NCBI RefSeq assembly: GCF_025144995.1
Contig: NZ_CP102250.1
Location: forward strand, 1,240,001 to 1,304,000
Direction of reading: 5' to 3'
Source: Alistipes indistinctus YIT 12060
Lineage (GTDB): Bacteria > Bacteroidota > Bacteroidia > Bacteroidales > Rikenellaceae
DNA: 64,000 bases
Part shown: positions 17,632-26,564 of the stretch, piece by piece
How the letters are laid out: each line of letters starts with the position of its first letter
How positions within the stretch are numbered: position 1 is the stretch's first letter
Made by a program: the position numbers and the translations under genes
Notes under the pieces: model-generated
What the model saw: the letters and a program-made list of their open reading frames with translations, nothing else
The model's database searches: none
What the model was told of the DNA's origin: nothing

Positions 17632-18012
17632 ATGATGAGAAAACTTCTTTTACTACTCAGCGTCGCTGCGATCGCCGCAGTTGGGTATTGCATGACTACC
17701 CATTCAGACGGAGCAAACATCCAACCGACCGACCAAAACACTCAGGTTGTTTCGGACAGCAACCAAGCCGCCCAGTCAATCGAAAACCGGCTTTGGTTCT
17801 CACTCGAAGACGGAGCATGGTATCTGAATGCCACTTACCCCGTCGCCACCCATTTGATAATCGATTACAGCGGCTACCCGATCCCCGGCACCCAAGTCGA
17901 CTTCCCCTACGGATACTCCAGAATCCCGATGAACCTCAGCTCGGCGATAACCGACCTACAAATCGAATTGATAGAACCCCGCTCGGACGGTGTTTACAAT
18001 TATACTTTCTGA
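17632..18012 (+). CDS. Small secreted protein, possibly Ig-like
   Basis: 126 residues. A signal peptide is visible (MMRKLLLLLSVAAIAAVGYC); the Cys is preceded by Tyr, so the lipobox is poor and cleavage by signal peptidase I is more likely. After a polar linker the C-terminal ~75 residues (LWFSLEDGAWYLNATYPVATH ...) alternate hydrophobic and polar residues like a beta-sandwich, in the style of DUF3244-type proteins, but I cannot assign a family. It has its own terminator and flanking AT-rich DNA. Function unknown. Confidence 0.6.
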   Translation: MMRKLLLLLSVAAIAAVGYCMTTHSDGANIQPTDQNTQVVSDSNQAAQSIENRLWFSLEDGAWYLNATYPVATHLIIDYSGYPIPGTQVDFPYGYSRIPMNLSSAITDLQIELIEPRSDGVYNYTF

Positions 18013-18061
18013 TTTGCGATTCTATAGGCAGGCGTCCGATTCCGCCCGGATGCCTACCTGT

Positions 18062-18090
18062 AAACGGAGAAACGACTGTTTCTCCGTTTT
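18062..18090 (+). terminator. Intrinsic terminator after the small secreted protein gene
   Basis: Perfect 12-bp stem (18062-18073 with 18078-18089), GACT loop, T-rich 3' end. Confidence 0.85.
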
Positions 18091-18277
18091 AATTTATCCG
18101 GACCTATCTTATTTTGTAACCTGTAACTTACTTTTCTGTGAATGTCCTGCACGACCAGATTACGTAAATCAAGTTCTGATTCATCAAAAAAATGAAAATC
18201 AGGAAACCGTATCCTACTCCCCCTTTCGGCCGTGCGAAAACACTCGTCGCGCAGGCAACGTTGTATGGATAATAAAC

Positions 18278-18307
18278 AGCCAGGGAACAGCATGCTGTTC
18301 CCTGGCT
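18278..18307 (-). terminator. 30-base perfect palindrome, likely aroB terminator
   Basis: Bases 18278-18292 are the exact complement of 18293-18307, with no spacer. On the minus strand it is followed by GTTTATTATCC. In RNA the centre would open to a tetraloop. Distance to the aroB stop is about 115 bases. Confidence 0.6.
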
Positions 18308-18421
18308 TTCGGTTTATCTTTTCGGCAAGTAACTGACCTCGCGTCAAAAATCACCCTGCGCCAAATACATCAGTCAAGCTACGCCGATCCCGCTGCAATG
18401 GCTTGCATCCGAAGCCAACCT

Positions 18422-19453
18422 CTACAAAACGATCTTGTCGATCTCGTCAAAAGAGAATGGCCGGATCAGGCAGTCGCCCACCCCGTTCATCAGCACGAAA
18501 TTGACCGATTTGGACTCTTTCTTTTTGTCCAGTTTCAGGGCTTGCAGCAAACGCGGCAGTTCGATACCGGAGGCCAACGGAAGCCCCATTTTTTCCACTA
18601 CGGTCCGGATTCGCGCGGCATCGGCAGGCGAGAGCATGCCGTTCTGCTCAGACAGCGCGGCGATCATCACCAGGCCGATCGCCACCGCCTCACCGTGCAG
18701 GAACTCGCGCGAACTCTTCTCAACAGCATGTGCGAACGTGTGGCCGAGATTCAGTTTGCGACGATCACCATGTTCCTGCTCGTCACGCGCCACAATATCG
18801 GCTTTGACATGCACAGCCCTTGTGACCGCGTCAAGCAAAAGGGCCCGGTCTGTGCGGAACTCCTGCAACGTATGCCGCTCGAACAGTTCGAACAAACCCG
18901 GATCGGCAATCAGCCCGGCTTTGACGATCTCGGCCAGCCCGGCCCGGAATTCGCGTTCGGGCAAGGTTTGCAGCAACGAAAGGTCGCACAGTACGAAATC
19001 AGGCTGGTTGAAGGTGCCCACCATATTCTTGTATCCCTCGAAATTCACGCCGTTTTTGCCGCCGACGCTCGCATCCACCTGCGCCAGCAGCGTCGAGGCC
19101 ACGAAGCCGAACGGCAACCCGCGCATATAGGTCGAAGCGACGAAACCGGCGATATCGGTCACGATTCCGCCGCCGAAACCGAGGATGAACGTACTGCGGT
19201 CGGCCCCGAGCGCCAACAATTCGCCGTAAAGCTTCTGGGCCGTGGTCAGCGTTTTGTTCGTCTCGCCCAATCCGATCAGGCAGTAATCGTACGCGCCGAT
19301 GATCGGACGGTAGGCATGGAAAACATGTTCGTCCGCAATGACAACCACGCGCTTGCCTTCGGGCAGATAGTTCTCGAGCGAGTTGATCACGTCGCCGATC
19401 ACGACCCGCGACGGGCTCTTACCCGGACGTTGAACCTCAATGGTCTGTTTCAT
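18422..19453 (-). CDS. aroB: 3-dehydroquinate synthase
   Basis: 343 residues, normal length. Second step of the shikimate pathway, NAD- and zinc-dependent, cytoplasmic. Motifs: ILGFGGGIVTDIAGFVASTYMRG, STLLAQVDASVGGKNGVN, RAGLAEIVKAGLI and the zinc site LNLGHTFAHAVE with HGEAVAIG. Chorismate from this pathway feeds aromatic amino acids and, through the futalosine route, menaquinone. It is divergent from typA with about 90 bases between. Confidence 0.95.
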   Translation of the reverse strand: MKQTIEVQRPGKSPSRVVIGDVINSLENYLPEGKRVVVIADEHVFHAYRPIIGAYDYCLIGLGETNKTLTTAQKLYGELLALGADRSTFILGFGGGIVTDIAGFVASTYMRGLPFGFVASTLLAQVDASVGGKNGVNFEGYKNMVGTFNQPDFVLCDLSLLQTLPEREFRAGLAEIVKAGLIADPGLFELFERHTLQEFRTDRALLLDAVTRAVHVKADIVARDEQEHGDRRKLNLGHTFAHAVEKSSREFLHGEAVAIGLVMIAALSEQNGMLSPADAARIRTVVEKMGLPLASGIELPRLLQALKLDKKKESKSVNFVLMNGVGDCLIRPFSFDEIDKIVL

Positions 19454-19510
19454 ATCAATGTTTTTAAAGGCCTATCCACTCGCAAAGATAAATTTTCCCC
19501 ATTTATTTCG

Positions 19511-19518
19511 TACCTTTG
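19511..19518 (+). promoter_or_regulatory. -7 element TACCTTTG for typA
   Basis: Exact TAnnTTTG, 22 bases before the typA ATG. No clear -33 TTTG. Confidence 0.6.
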
Positions 19519-19540
19519 CAACCGTTAAAAACATCATTAT

Positions 19541-21340
19541 ATGCAGAATTTACGCAATATTGCGATCATTGCCCACGTCGACCACGGCAAAACAACGGTG
19601 GTTGACAAGATGATCCTCCAGGGGAATCTTTTCCGGGACAATGAGAAGTCAGGCGAACTGATCATGGACAACAACGATCTGGAACGCGAACGAGGAATCA
19701 CGATCCTGTCGAAAAACGTCTCGGTCGTTTACCGCGACTACAAAATCAACATCATCGACACCCCGGGCCACTCCGACTTCGGAGGCGAGGTGGAGCGGGT
19801 ACTCAATATGTGCGACGGCGTACTGCTGCTGGTCGACGCGTTCGAGGGCACGATGCCGCAAACCCGTTTCGTACTGCAGAAAGCGCTCGCGCTGGGGAAA
19901 AAGCCGATCGTCGTAATCAACAAGGTGGACAAGCCCAACTGCCGCCCCGAAGAGGTGCACGAACAGGTTTTCGACCTGATGTTCACCCTCGGAGCCACCG
20001 AAGAACAGCTCGACTTCGTAACGATCTACGGCAGCGCAAAACAGGGCTGGATGTCGCACGTCTGGAAAGAGCGCACGACCGATATCACCCCGCTGCTCGA
20101 CGCCATCATCGACAATATCCCGGCTCCGCAGGTGATCGAAGGCACTCCGCAAATGCTGATCACCTCGCTGGAATACTCCCCGTACGTGGGCCGTATTGCA
20201 ATCGGCAAGGTTACGCGCGGCACCCTGACTTCAGGAATGCCCGTTACACTGGCCAAGCGTGACGGCGTCACGATGGTCAAAACCCGCATCAAAGACCTGA
20301 TGGTTTTCGAGGGACTGGGTAAAACCAAGGTGGACAAGGTGGAGTGCGGCGAAATCTGCGCTCTGGTAGGCATCGAAGGCTTCGAGATCGGCGACACGAT
20401 CTGCGATTACGAGAACCCCGAACCGCTCGAACCGATCGCCATCGACGAACCGACGATGAGCATGCTGTTCACGATCAACGATTCGCCCTTCTTCGGCAAG
20501 GACGGCAAATTCGTCACTTCGCGCCACATCAAGGAGCGCCTCGACCGGGAGCTGGAAAAGAACCTCGCACTGCGGGTAGTACCAGGCCCTTCGTCGGACA
20601 GCTTCGTCGTTTACGGCCGGGGCGTGCTTCACCTCTCGGTACTGATCGAAACGATGCGCCGCGAAGGTTACGAATTGCAGGTAGGCCAACCGCGCGTGAT
20701 TATCAAAGAGATCGACGGCAAGAAATGCGAACCGGTCGAAGAACTGACCATCGACCTGCCCGAAGAGGTGGCCGGCAAGGCGATCGAGCTAACGACCAAA
20801 CGCAAAGGTACGCTTACCGATATGCAGACGATACACGACCGCCAGCGGCTCACTTTCGACATTCCCTCACGCGGCATCATCGGTCTGCGAAGCAACCTGC
20901 TCACGGCCACTGCCGGCGAAGCGGTGATGTCGCACCGGTTAAAGGGTTTCGAGCCCTACAAAGGCGACATCGAAATGCGCACGAATGGCTCGCTGATCGC
21001 GATGGAGACCGGAACGGCCTACGCTTATGCGATCAACAAACTACAGGACCGCGGCACTTTCTTCGTCTCTCCGCAGGAAGAGATCTACTGCGGACAGGTA
21101 GTGGGGGAAAGCACCCGCTCGGAAGATATCGTCATCAACCTGACCAAGTCGAAAAAGCTGACCAACATGCGCGCCAGCGGCTCCGACGACAAAGTATCGA
21201 TCGCACCGCCGGTCATCTTCTCGCTCGAAGAGGCGCTCGAATACATCAAAGAAGACGAATATGTGGAGGTAACGCCGAAACACATCCGGTTGCGCAAAAT
21301 CCTGCTCAGCGAAATCGACCGCAAACGCCAGGCAAAATAA
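19541..21340 (+). CDS. typA: Translational GTPase TypA/BipA
   Basis: 599 residues. A ribosome-associated GTPase of the EF-G superfamily involved in stress adaptation and large-subunit assembly. G1 AHVDHGKTT, switch region [14 protein letters not shown]3 [15 protein letters not shown]4 NKVDKPNC are intact, followed by domain II, EF-G-like domains III and V ([19 protein letters not shown]) and the BipA-specific C-terminal domain ([27 protein letters not shown]). Single gene with its own promoter; no intrinsic terminator seen. Confidence 0.96.
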   Translation: MQNLRNIAIIAHVDHGKTTVVDKMILQGNLFRDNEKSGELIMDNNDLERERGITILSKNVSVVYRDYKINIIDTPGHSDFGGEVERVLNMCDGVLLLVDAFEGTMPQTRFVLQKALALGKKPIVVINKVDKPNCRPEEVHEQVFDLMFTLGATEEQLDFVTIYGSAKQGWMSHVWKERTTDITPLLDAIIDNIPAPQVIEGTPQMLITSLEYSPYVGRIAIGKVTRGTLTSGMPVTLAKRDGVTMVKTRIKDLMVFEGLGKTKVDKVECGEICALVGIEGFEIGDTICDYENPEPLEPIAIDEPTMSMLFTINDSPFFGKDGKFVTSRHIKERLDRELEKNLALRVVPGPSSDSFVVYGRGVLHLSVLIETMRREGYELQVGQPRVIIKEIDGKKCEPVEELTIDLPEEVAGKAIELTTKRKGTLTDMQTIHDRQRLTFDIPSRGIIGLRSNLLTATAGEAVMSHRLKGFEPYKGDIEMRTNGSLIAMETGTAYAYAINKLQDRGTFFVSPQEEIYCGQVVGESTRSEDIVINLTKSKKLTNMRASGSDDKVSIAPPVIFSLEEALEYIKEDEYVEVTPKHIRLRKILLSEIDRKRQAK

Positions 21341-21688
21341 ATGCCCGGCAGCAGCCGTTTTTACTGTAATCCGGCCGGATTCGACCGATATTGAGGAAGG
21401 CAGTCCTCCCTCTTCGCGAACTGGCACTGTTGGCTGGCGGATAACAGCCGGGAACTACCGGAGCCGATACAGGCGGACATGTCGTGTCCGATCCTTCCAT
21501 ACGACGGCGACGCGACCGCACTTACAGATACGGCATCGCCCATGACCGGCCAGCAAACGGAAACCCGGCCGAAACCGGAGATATACAAGGGCCGGTTCAA
21601 ACAGGAAACAGGAAAATGAAAGCCGGAACACCCCGGAATAGCGACACAAACGATAACAGATAACTAAAACTTTCAAACCGACTGACTC
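21341..21688. other. 348-base gap, nothing recognised
   Basis: No ORF with support, no hairpin with U-tract after typA. The last 40 bases before the lyase gene are AT-rich but carry no clear -7 match. Confidence 0.4.
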
Positions 21689-23827
21689 ATGAAACGATTC
21701 CGCCTCGGAGCCCAGGCATTGGCATTGACTTGTGCCCTGATTGCGCTCCCGACGACGCTTTCGGCCGCAAAGCCGGAGACGAGACCCGCAGTTTCGACCG
21801 CGGCGATCCCGACAGATTACAAGGAAATCTGCAACGCCCTGCCCGCGAAAGGCCTGCAACACCCCTACCTCGTATTCAACGAAGCCCAGAAACCGGCTAT
21901 CCTCGAATACATCAAAACCAACAAACGCGCCGGGGACATCTACCGGATGCTGCAACTCGAAGGTGAGCGCTACCTGCGCGTAGACGCCGATCCGGCTCCA
22001 GCGATGAACGACATCAAGAGCCGTTTTTCGGGCAAAGACGACCACGCCGCCTACCAGAACTACTACCAGTACGGCAGCGTGGTGTGCGCCCTGCTCTACC
22101 AGCTTACGGGCGACACCGCCTACGCGAAACGCGCATACCAGCTCGCCGAGAAACTATGCGAGATGGATACGTGGCGGCTCAGCGCGCACTATTTCGAAAA
22201 TATCTACACGCGCGTATGGCCCTACGGGGTTAAAGACGACCAAGTGGCTTTCCCGTTCGATATCTGGGTAGGCGACTGTGCGGCCGACCTCGCTCTGACT
22301 TACGACTGGATCTACCCGACCCTCACCAAGGCACAGCGCGACCGCCTGCGCAGCGGGCTGCTCGAACAGGCGGTTTTGCGCGTGAGGGGCAACTACGACT
22401 ACCAATGGTGGGCGAATGCCTACAAATGCAACTGGTCCGGCATCTGCTTCAACGGATTGGGCATGGCGGCGCTGACGCTGCTGAACGAAGACCCGCAACT
22501 GACCGACGTGGTGATCCGCAGTATCGAGGGTATCGGCGGCATGGTGAGCAACATCACGCACGAAGGCGGCTGGCAGGAAGGACGCCACTACTCGGTATAC
22601 GGCCTGTGCCAGTCGATGATGTTCATGGATGCGATCAAGCGCCTTTCGGACGGCAAGATCAACATGTTCCTGATCGACGGTGTGAAAAATGCCCCGGCTG
22701 ACTTCGCGCTGTTCGGCATGACCGGCAACTTCAACGACGGCACGTTCCGCGACAAAGGGATAGGCGGTCCGATCGGCTCGCCGGGTATGTACGGCAAACT
22801 GGCCGCCGAAACGGGCAACACCAATGCGATGTTCTACATCAAAACGTTCCTCAACAGGCCCAATGCACTCTTCGGCGGTATCCGCAACAACGCGACCAAC
22901 ACGATCTGGGACCTGATCTGGCCTATGCCGACGGATATTCCGGCCACCAAACCGGCCGACGCGTCGAAACATTTTCCGGAAATCGACTGGGCTTTCATGC
23001 GCAAGGATTTCGGCGACGACTACATGCAGGTCGCTACCAAATGCGGCCCGCTGGACGATCCGCACCACGGCCATCTCGACGCCGGCACATTCAACCTCAC
23101 CTGGAAGGGCGAGTCGGTCATCGGTGAATTCTCGCAGGAGTTCTACGACCAGTTCATCTTCAACGACGACCGCTGGGACTACCTCAACATCCGCAGCCTC
23201 GGCCACAACGTAGTGCTCGTGGACGGCGAGGAGCAGATCATCGCCAAACGCAAAGACCAGCCCTGGAAAGAGGGTATCGGCGGCAAGATCACCAAGTTCG
23301 AATCGTTGCCGGGTTTCGCCTACACGCAGATGGACGCGACCAACGCCTATCCCGGCGAGCACCTCAAGGGATGGAAGCGTACGCTGATCCTCGACAAGGA
23401 GAACAATATCGTGCTGGTGCTCGATAAGGTCCAGAGCGCAAAGGGAGCACAGATCGACCTGCTGTTCCACCCGAACGTTGAGGCGACCGTGTCGGCCGAC
23501 GGCACCTACGCTGCCCTGAACGGCGACTCGACGCGCATGGAGATGAAGTCGATGAGCAAAGCGCCGCTGTCGTTGACCAAGCAGAACCAACTCTATTACC
23601 GCATCGTGCAACAGGCTCCCTATGCATGGGTTCCGTGTCTCTACACCACAGTAAAGGCTCCTTCGGAAACCACTGTAATCGGCACGGTATTCTATCCGAC
23701 CGAACTGAAATCAGGTGCGAACCAATTCACACTGGACGAAAGCGGCAAGAACCCGGTCATCCGCTATACGGCCGGAGGCAAAAATTACGCTTACGAAATT
23801 TCTGACACACAAGTAAAAGCGATCTAA
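21689..23827 (+). CDS. Secreted polysaccharide lyase, heparinase II/III-like
   Basis: 712 residues. Signal peptide (ALALTCALIALPTTLSA). The N-terminal half is an alpha/alpha toroid (YQYGSVVCALLYQLTGDTAYAKRAYQLAEKL; WWANAYKCNWSGICFNGLGMAAL; THEGGWQEGRHYSVYG), the C-terminal half a beta-sandwich with the family's His motif DDPHHGHLDAGTFNLTWKGE. This is the architecture of heparinase II/III, alginate and related uronic-acid lyases. Family order and likely Asn/His/Tyr active-site positions (N...W, YSVYG, HGHLD) are present. Exact substrate (glycosaminoglycan versus other uronan) cannot be told. No SusCD or sulfatase adjacent. Confidence 0.82.
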   Translation: MKRFRLGAQALALTCALIALPTTLSAAKPETRPAVSTAAIPTDYKEICNALPAKGLQHPYLVFNEAQKPAILEYIKTNKRAGDIYRMLQLEGERYLRVDADPAPAMNDIKSRFSGKDDHAAYQNYYQYGSVVCALLYQLTGDTAYAKRAYQLAEKLCEMDTWRLSAHYFENIYTRVWPYGVKDDQVAFPFDIWVGDCAADLALTYDWIYPTLTKAQRDRLRSGLLEQAVLRVRGNYDYQWWANAYKCNWSGICFNGLGMAALTLLNEDPQLTDVVIRSIEGIGGMVSNITHEGGWQEGRHYSVYGLCQSMMFMDAIKRLSDGKINMFLIDGVKNAPADFALFGMTGNFNDGTFRDKGIGGPIGSPGMYGKLAAETGNTNAMFYIKTFLNRPNALFGGIRNNATNTIWDLIWPMPTDIPATKPADASKHFPEIDWAFMRKDFGDDYMQVATKCGPLDDPHHGHLDAGTFNLTWKGESVIGEFSQEFYDQFIFNDDRWDYLNIRSLGHNVVLVDGEEQIIAKRKDQPWKEGIGGKITKFESLPGFAYTQMDATNAYPGEHLKGWKRTLILDKENNIVLVLDKVQSAKGAQIDLLFHPNVEATVSADGTYAALNGDSTRMEMKSMSKAPLSLTKQNQLYYRIVQQAPYAWVPCLYTTVKAPSETTVIGTVFYPTELKSGANQFTLDESGKNPVIRYTAGGKNYAYEISDTQVKAI

Positions 23828-23908
23828 TAAGTCAGGCAAGCGACAGGCCGGGTTCGGACAAATCCCAAGGCCTGGACTGCTGAAACGACGAACGAATCCG
23901 ATGAATGA

Positions 23909-23943
23909 AACACGCGGCCTTCCGGGGCCGCGTGTTCTGTTTT
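23909..23943 (+). terminator. Intrinsic terminator of the lyase gene
   Basis: Perfect 11-bp GC-rich stem (23909-23919 with 23926-23936) followed by CTGTTTT. Confidence 0.85.
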
Positions 23944-23984
23944 CACCGATGACCATGACGGCTTGTATAGGGATTACGATGCCG

Positions 23985-24022
23985 CAAGACAAGGCAAGGC
24001 AAGGCAAGACAAGACAAGACAA
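23985..24022. repeat. Pentanucleotide tandem repeat (CAAGA/CAAGG)7
   Basis: Seven consecutive 5-base units: CAAGA, three CAAGG, three CAAGA, then CAA. It is outside any supported gene. Confidence 0.85.
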
Positions 24023-24173
24023 CTCTCCCCACAGGATATAACCGGCCCCATCCGTCCCTTATAAGCACAGAAAGTGCAGGAGAAAAACGGACGCGTAAAA
24101 AGCGTAATCAATCGGTAAAAACAAAAGGGAAGTAGGAATAAGGGCAAGCGAGAATACCGGAGAGAGGGGAAGG

Positions 24174-25274
24174 CTACTTCGGCGCCTTACGGTAGAGGTA
24201 AACGGCGATAAAGGCGTAGAGGATATTGGGAATCCACACCGCAATCCCCGGCGGGAGCAGGCCGCCTTTGGCAAATTCGTCGGTAAACTTGCTAAACAGG
24301 ATAAACGAGAAGCAGAGCACGATGCCCATTCCGATATGCAATCCGGTACCGCCGCGCACCTTGCGGGAAGAGAGCGACACGCCGATCAACGTTAAAATAA
24401 AGGTCGAGAACGGGGCTGAAAAACGCTTGTGCCACTCCACCTCGAAATGCGGCACCATATCGGAACCCTTCGCCTTCTGCTGCTTGATAAACCGGCCCAG
24501 TTCGGAAATGTTCATCGTCGTAACCACATCCTGCATCCGGCCCAGTTCGTTGAGCCGCAGGTTAATGACCGTATCGAGCGGCTGCGTATTCGTAAAAGTC
24601 TCCTTTTCGCCATCGAAATGCCGGACGATACTCTTCGGCGCGCTCCAACGGCCCGTCTCCGTGTCGAATTTCACATTGGCCCCTTCGAGCGACGAAACGA
24701 TCGCGCCGTTCTCATAGGTCTCGAGCACGAAATAGCCAGCCGTATTGGTAGGCCCCTGATAATCCCGGATATAGACGAACGTACCCGGCTCGATCTGGCG
24801 GTAGATATGCCGGTCGTATTTCAGGTTCTTCAACCGCTTGAGGTACTGCATCTCGAAATCGAGACGATTCGAGTTGGCAATCGGGATCACCACTAAATTC
24901 AGCACCAGGCTCAACAGCGTAATGGCCGCAGCACTGAGAAAATAGGGCCACAGGAAACGGTTGAAGCTCACACCGCCGGACAGAATCGCGATGATCTCGG
25001 TCTGGTAGGCCATCTTCGACGTGAAGAAAATCACAGCGATAAAGGTGAACAGCCCGCTGAACTGGTTGATGAAAAAGGGTATGAAATTGAGGTAATAGGA
25101 AAAGGCTATCTTCGACAGCGGCGCCTTCAGCTCGATGAAATCGTCGATTTTTTCCGCAGCGTCGAAAATCACGACGATCACGATAATCAGCGCAATGGCG
25201 AAAATGTAAGTCCCGAGGAACTTACGCATGATGTAGCGATCGAGGATTTTAACTCCGGGAAACTTGATTTTCAT
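24174..25274 (-). CDS. LptF/LptG family permease
   Basis: 366 residues. Inner-membrane subunit of the ABC system that extracts lipopolysaccharide for transport to the outer membrane. The N-terminus has the family start (KILDRYIMRKFLGTYIFAIALIIVIVVIFD), three N-terminal helices, a periplasmic beta-jellyroll-like middle (about residues 130-265), and three C-terminal helices (FSTFILTLIGVSLSSRK, LHIGMGIVLCFSFILF, GIAVWIPNILYAFIAVYLY). Whether it is LptF or LptG cannot be decided here. Its ATG overlaps the tgt stop (ATGA), so the two are coupled. Confidence 0.9.
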   Translation of the reverse strand: MKIKFPGVKILDRYIMRKFLGTYIFAIALIIVIVVIFDAAEKIDDFIELKAPLSKIAFSYYLNFIPFFINQFSGLFTFIAVIFFTSKMAYQTEIIAILSGGVSFNRFLWPYFLSAAAITLLSLVLNLVVIPIANSNRLDFEMQYLKRLKNLKYDRHIYRQIEPGTFVYIRDYQGPTNTAGYFVLETYENGAIVSSLEGANVKFDTETGRWSAPKSIVRHFDGEKETFTNTQPLDTVINLRLNELGRMQDVVTTMNISELGRFIKQQKAKGSDMVPHFEVEWHKRFSAPFSTFILTLIGVSLSSRKVRGGTGLHIGMGIVLCFSFILFSKFTDEFAKGGLLPPGIAVWIPNILYAFIAVYLYRKAPK

Positions 25275-26401
25275 AACCTGCGGGATAGTTTTTCAACCAT
25301 AACGGGTTTCCATTCGGAAAAAGTGCCTTGCAAAATCTGCTCACGCGCCTCGCCCACAAGCCAAAGGTAAAACGCAAGGTTATGCAGGCTGGCGATCTGC
25401 GCGGCCATCATCTCGCCGGCGATGGTCAGGTGGCGCAAATAAGCTTTCGTATAGGCGGTATCGGCGAAACAATGCCCCATCGGGTCGACCGGAGAGAAGT
25501 CATCGCGCCATTTCTGGTTACGTATATTGATAATTCCCTCGCTGGTGAACAGCATCCCGTTGCGGCCGTTGCGGGTCGGCATCACGCAGTCGAACATATC
25601 CACGCCGCGTTCGATCGCTTCGAGCAGGTTTACCGGAGTCCCGACACCCATCAGGTAGCGGGGTTTGTCCTGGGGCAGGATCGAATTGACCAGCTCGATC
25701 ATTTCGTACATGACCGGCGCGGGTTCACCCACAGCCAGCCCGCCGATCGAATAGCCGTCGGCCCCGAACTGCTGCACGAATTCGGCCGAACGGGCCCTCA
25801 GATCGGGATAGGTGCATCCCTGCACGATCGGAAACAACGACTGATAATGACCGTATTTGGGTTCCGTTTTCGCATACTGCTCGAAACAGCGCCCGAGCCA
25901 GCGCGAGGTGAGTTCCCACGATTTTTTGGCGTAATCGTATTCGGCATCGCCCGGCGGACACTCGTCAAAAGCCATCATGATGTCGGCTCCGATGCTGCGC
26001 TGGATATCGATCACCCGTTCGGGCGTGAACAGGTGGGCCGAACCGTCGATATGCGAATGGAAACGGCATCCCTCTTCGGCCAGTTTGCGGCAATCGGCCA
26101 GTGAAAAGACCTGGAAACCGCCGCTGTCGGTCAGGATCGGACGGTTCCACGCGCTGAAGCGGTGCAGGCCGCCCGCCTGTTCGAGGATATCCGTTCCCGG
26201 ACGCAGGTAAAGGTGGTAGGTATTCCCCAGAATAATCTGCGCCCCGACCTCTTGCTCCAGGTCACGGTGGAACACCCCTTTGACGCTGCCCACCGTCCCC
26301 ACCGGCATAAAGATCGGTGTCCGGATTTCACCGTGGTCGGTAGAGAGCACCCCGGCGCGTGCGGCGCTGCGGGAGTCGGTATGTAGCAACTGGAATTCCA
26401 T
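25271..26401 (-). CDS. tgt: tRNA-guanine transglycosylase
   Basis: 376 residues from the ATG at 26401, where MEFQLLHTDSRSAARAGV begins as in family members; an in-frame ATG 30 bases earlier is less likely. It exchanges guanine 34 for preQ1 in tRNAs with GUN anticodons. Motifs: TPIFMPVGTVGSVKG, DSGGFQVFSL (catalytic Asp), GLAVGEPAPVMYEM, YLMGVGTPVNLLEAIERGVDMFDCVMPTRNGRNG. The bacterial zinc site CxCxxC/H common near the C-terminus is not obvious here: the segment reads NQKWRDDFSPVDPMGHCF, so ligand residues look partly replaced. Works with queA at 37.9 kb in queuosine synthesis. Confidence 0.93.
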   Translation of the reverse strand: MEFQLLHTDSRSAARAGVLSTDHGEIRTPIFMPVGTVGSVKGVFHRDLEQEVGAQIILGNTYHLYLRPGTDILEQAGGLHRFSAWNRPILTDSGGFQVFSLADCRKLAEEGCRFHSHIDGSAHLFTPERVIDIQRSIGADIMMAFDECPPGDAEYDYAKKSWELTSRWLGRCFEQYAKTEPKYGHYQSLFPIVQGCTYPDLRARSAEFVQQFGADGYSIGGLAVGEPAPVMYEMIELVNSILPQDKPRYLMGVGTPVNLLEAIERGVDMFDCVMPTRNGRNGMLFTSEGIINIRNQKWRDDFSPVDPMGHCFADTAYTKAYLRHLTIAGEMMAAQIASLHNLAFYLWLVGEAREQILQGTFSEWKPVMVEKLSRRL

Positions 26402-26463
26402 GCGGGTCGTCTCCGGGTCGCAGGCATCCATGCAAAACAGAGCATGTCCGGCCCCGGGCGATG

Positions 26464-26471
26464 CAAAGGTA
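26464..26471 (-). promoter_or_regulatory. -7 element TACCTTTG for tgt-lptF/G
   Basis: Exact TAnnTTTG on the minus strand, 62 bases before the tgt ATG at 26401; also upstream of the alternative start at 26431. Confidence 0.6.
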
Positions 26472-26512
26472 AATATTTTTCCCTATTAATCGGGAGAATG
26501 TACCGGTTCTCT

Positions 26513-26543
26513 TTTGCGGTTTGTCCGAAATCATGTAGTTTTG
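26513..26543 (+). promoter_or_regulatory. Promoter of the glycosyltransferase-sigma-rsmG operon
   Basis: TTTG at 26513-26516, exactly 19 bases, TAGTTTTG at 26536-26543. It lies over an in-frame ATG (26514) and so argues for a downstream start. Confidence 0.75.
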
Positions 26544-26564
26544 CGTGAAATTGCCTTTAATCGC

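Larger units (their letters stand above)
18013..18421. other. 409-base gap with two terminators and no gene
   Basis: Holds the terminator of the small secreted protein gene, a 9-bp hairpin at 18030-18055, and the palindrome assigned to aroB. The AT-rich 18090-18270 stretch has no supportable ORF. Confidence 0.5.
23828..24173. other. 346-base gap between convergent genes; terminator, short tandem repeat, C-rich tail
   Basis: Contains the lyase terminator, the pentanucleotide repeat at 23985-24022 and, on the minus strand, a C-rich G-poor 3' flank for the lptF/G-type gene (24121-24180 has 22 G and 8 C on the plus strand, hence the reverse in the minus transcript). No gene. Confidence 0.5.

Noticed and set aside
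17990-19528. 512-residue open frame antisense to aroB
   Set aside because: Runs through two terminators and the aroB gene; sequence is low-information and His/Arg/Gln-rich.
22154-23611. 485-residue open frame antisense to the polysaccharide lyase
   Set aside because: Shadow of a real gene; no signal peptide or recognisable motif.
23711-24022. 103-residue minus-strand ORF starting in the pentanucleotide repeat
   Set aside because: Apparent signal peptide is created by the repeat; the rest crosses a terminator and is antisense to the lyase end.
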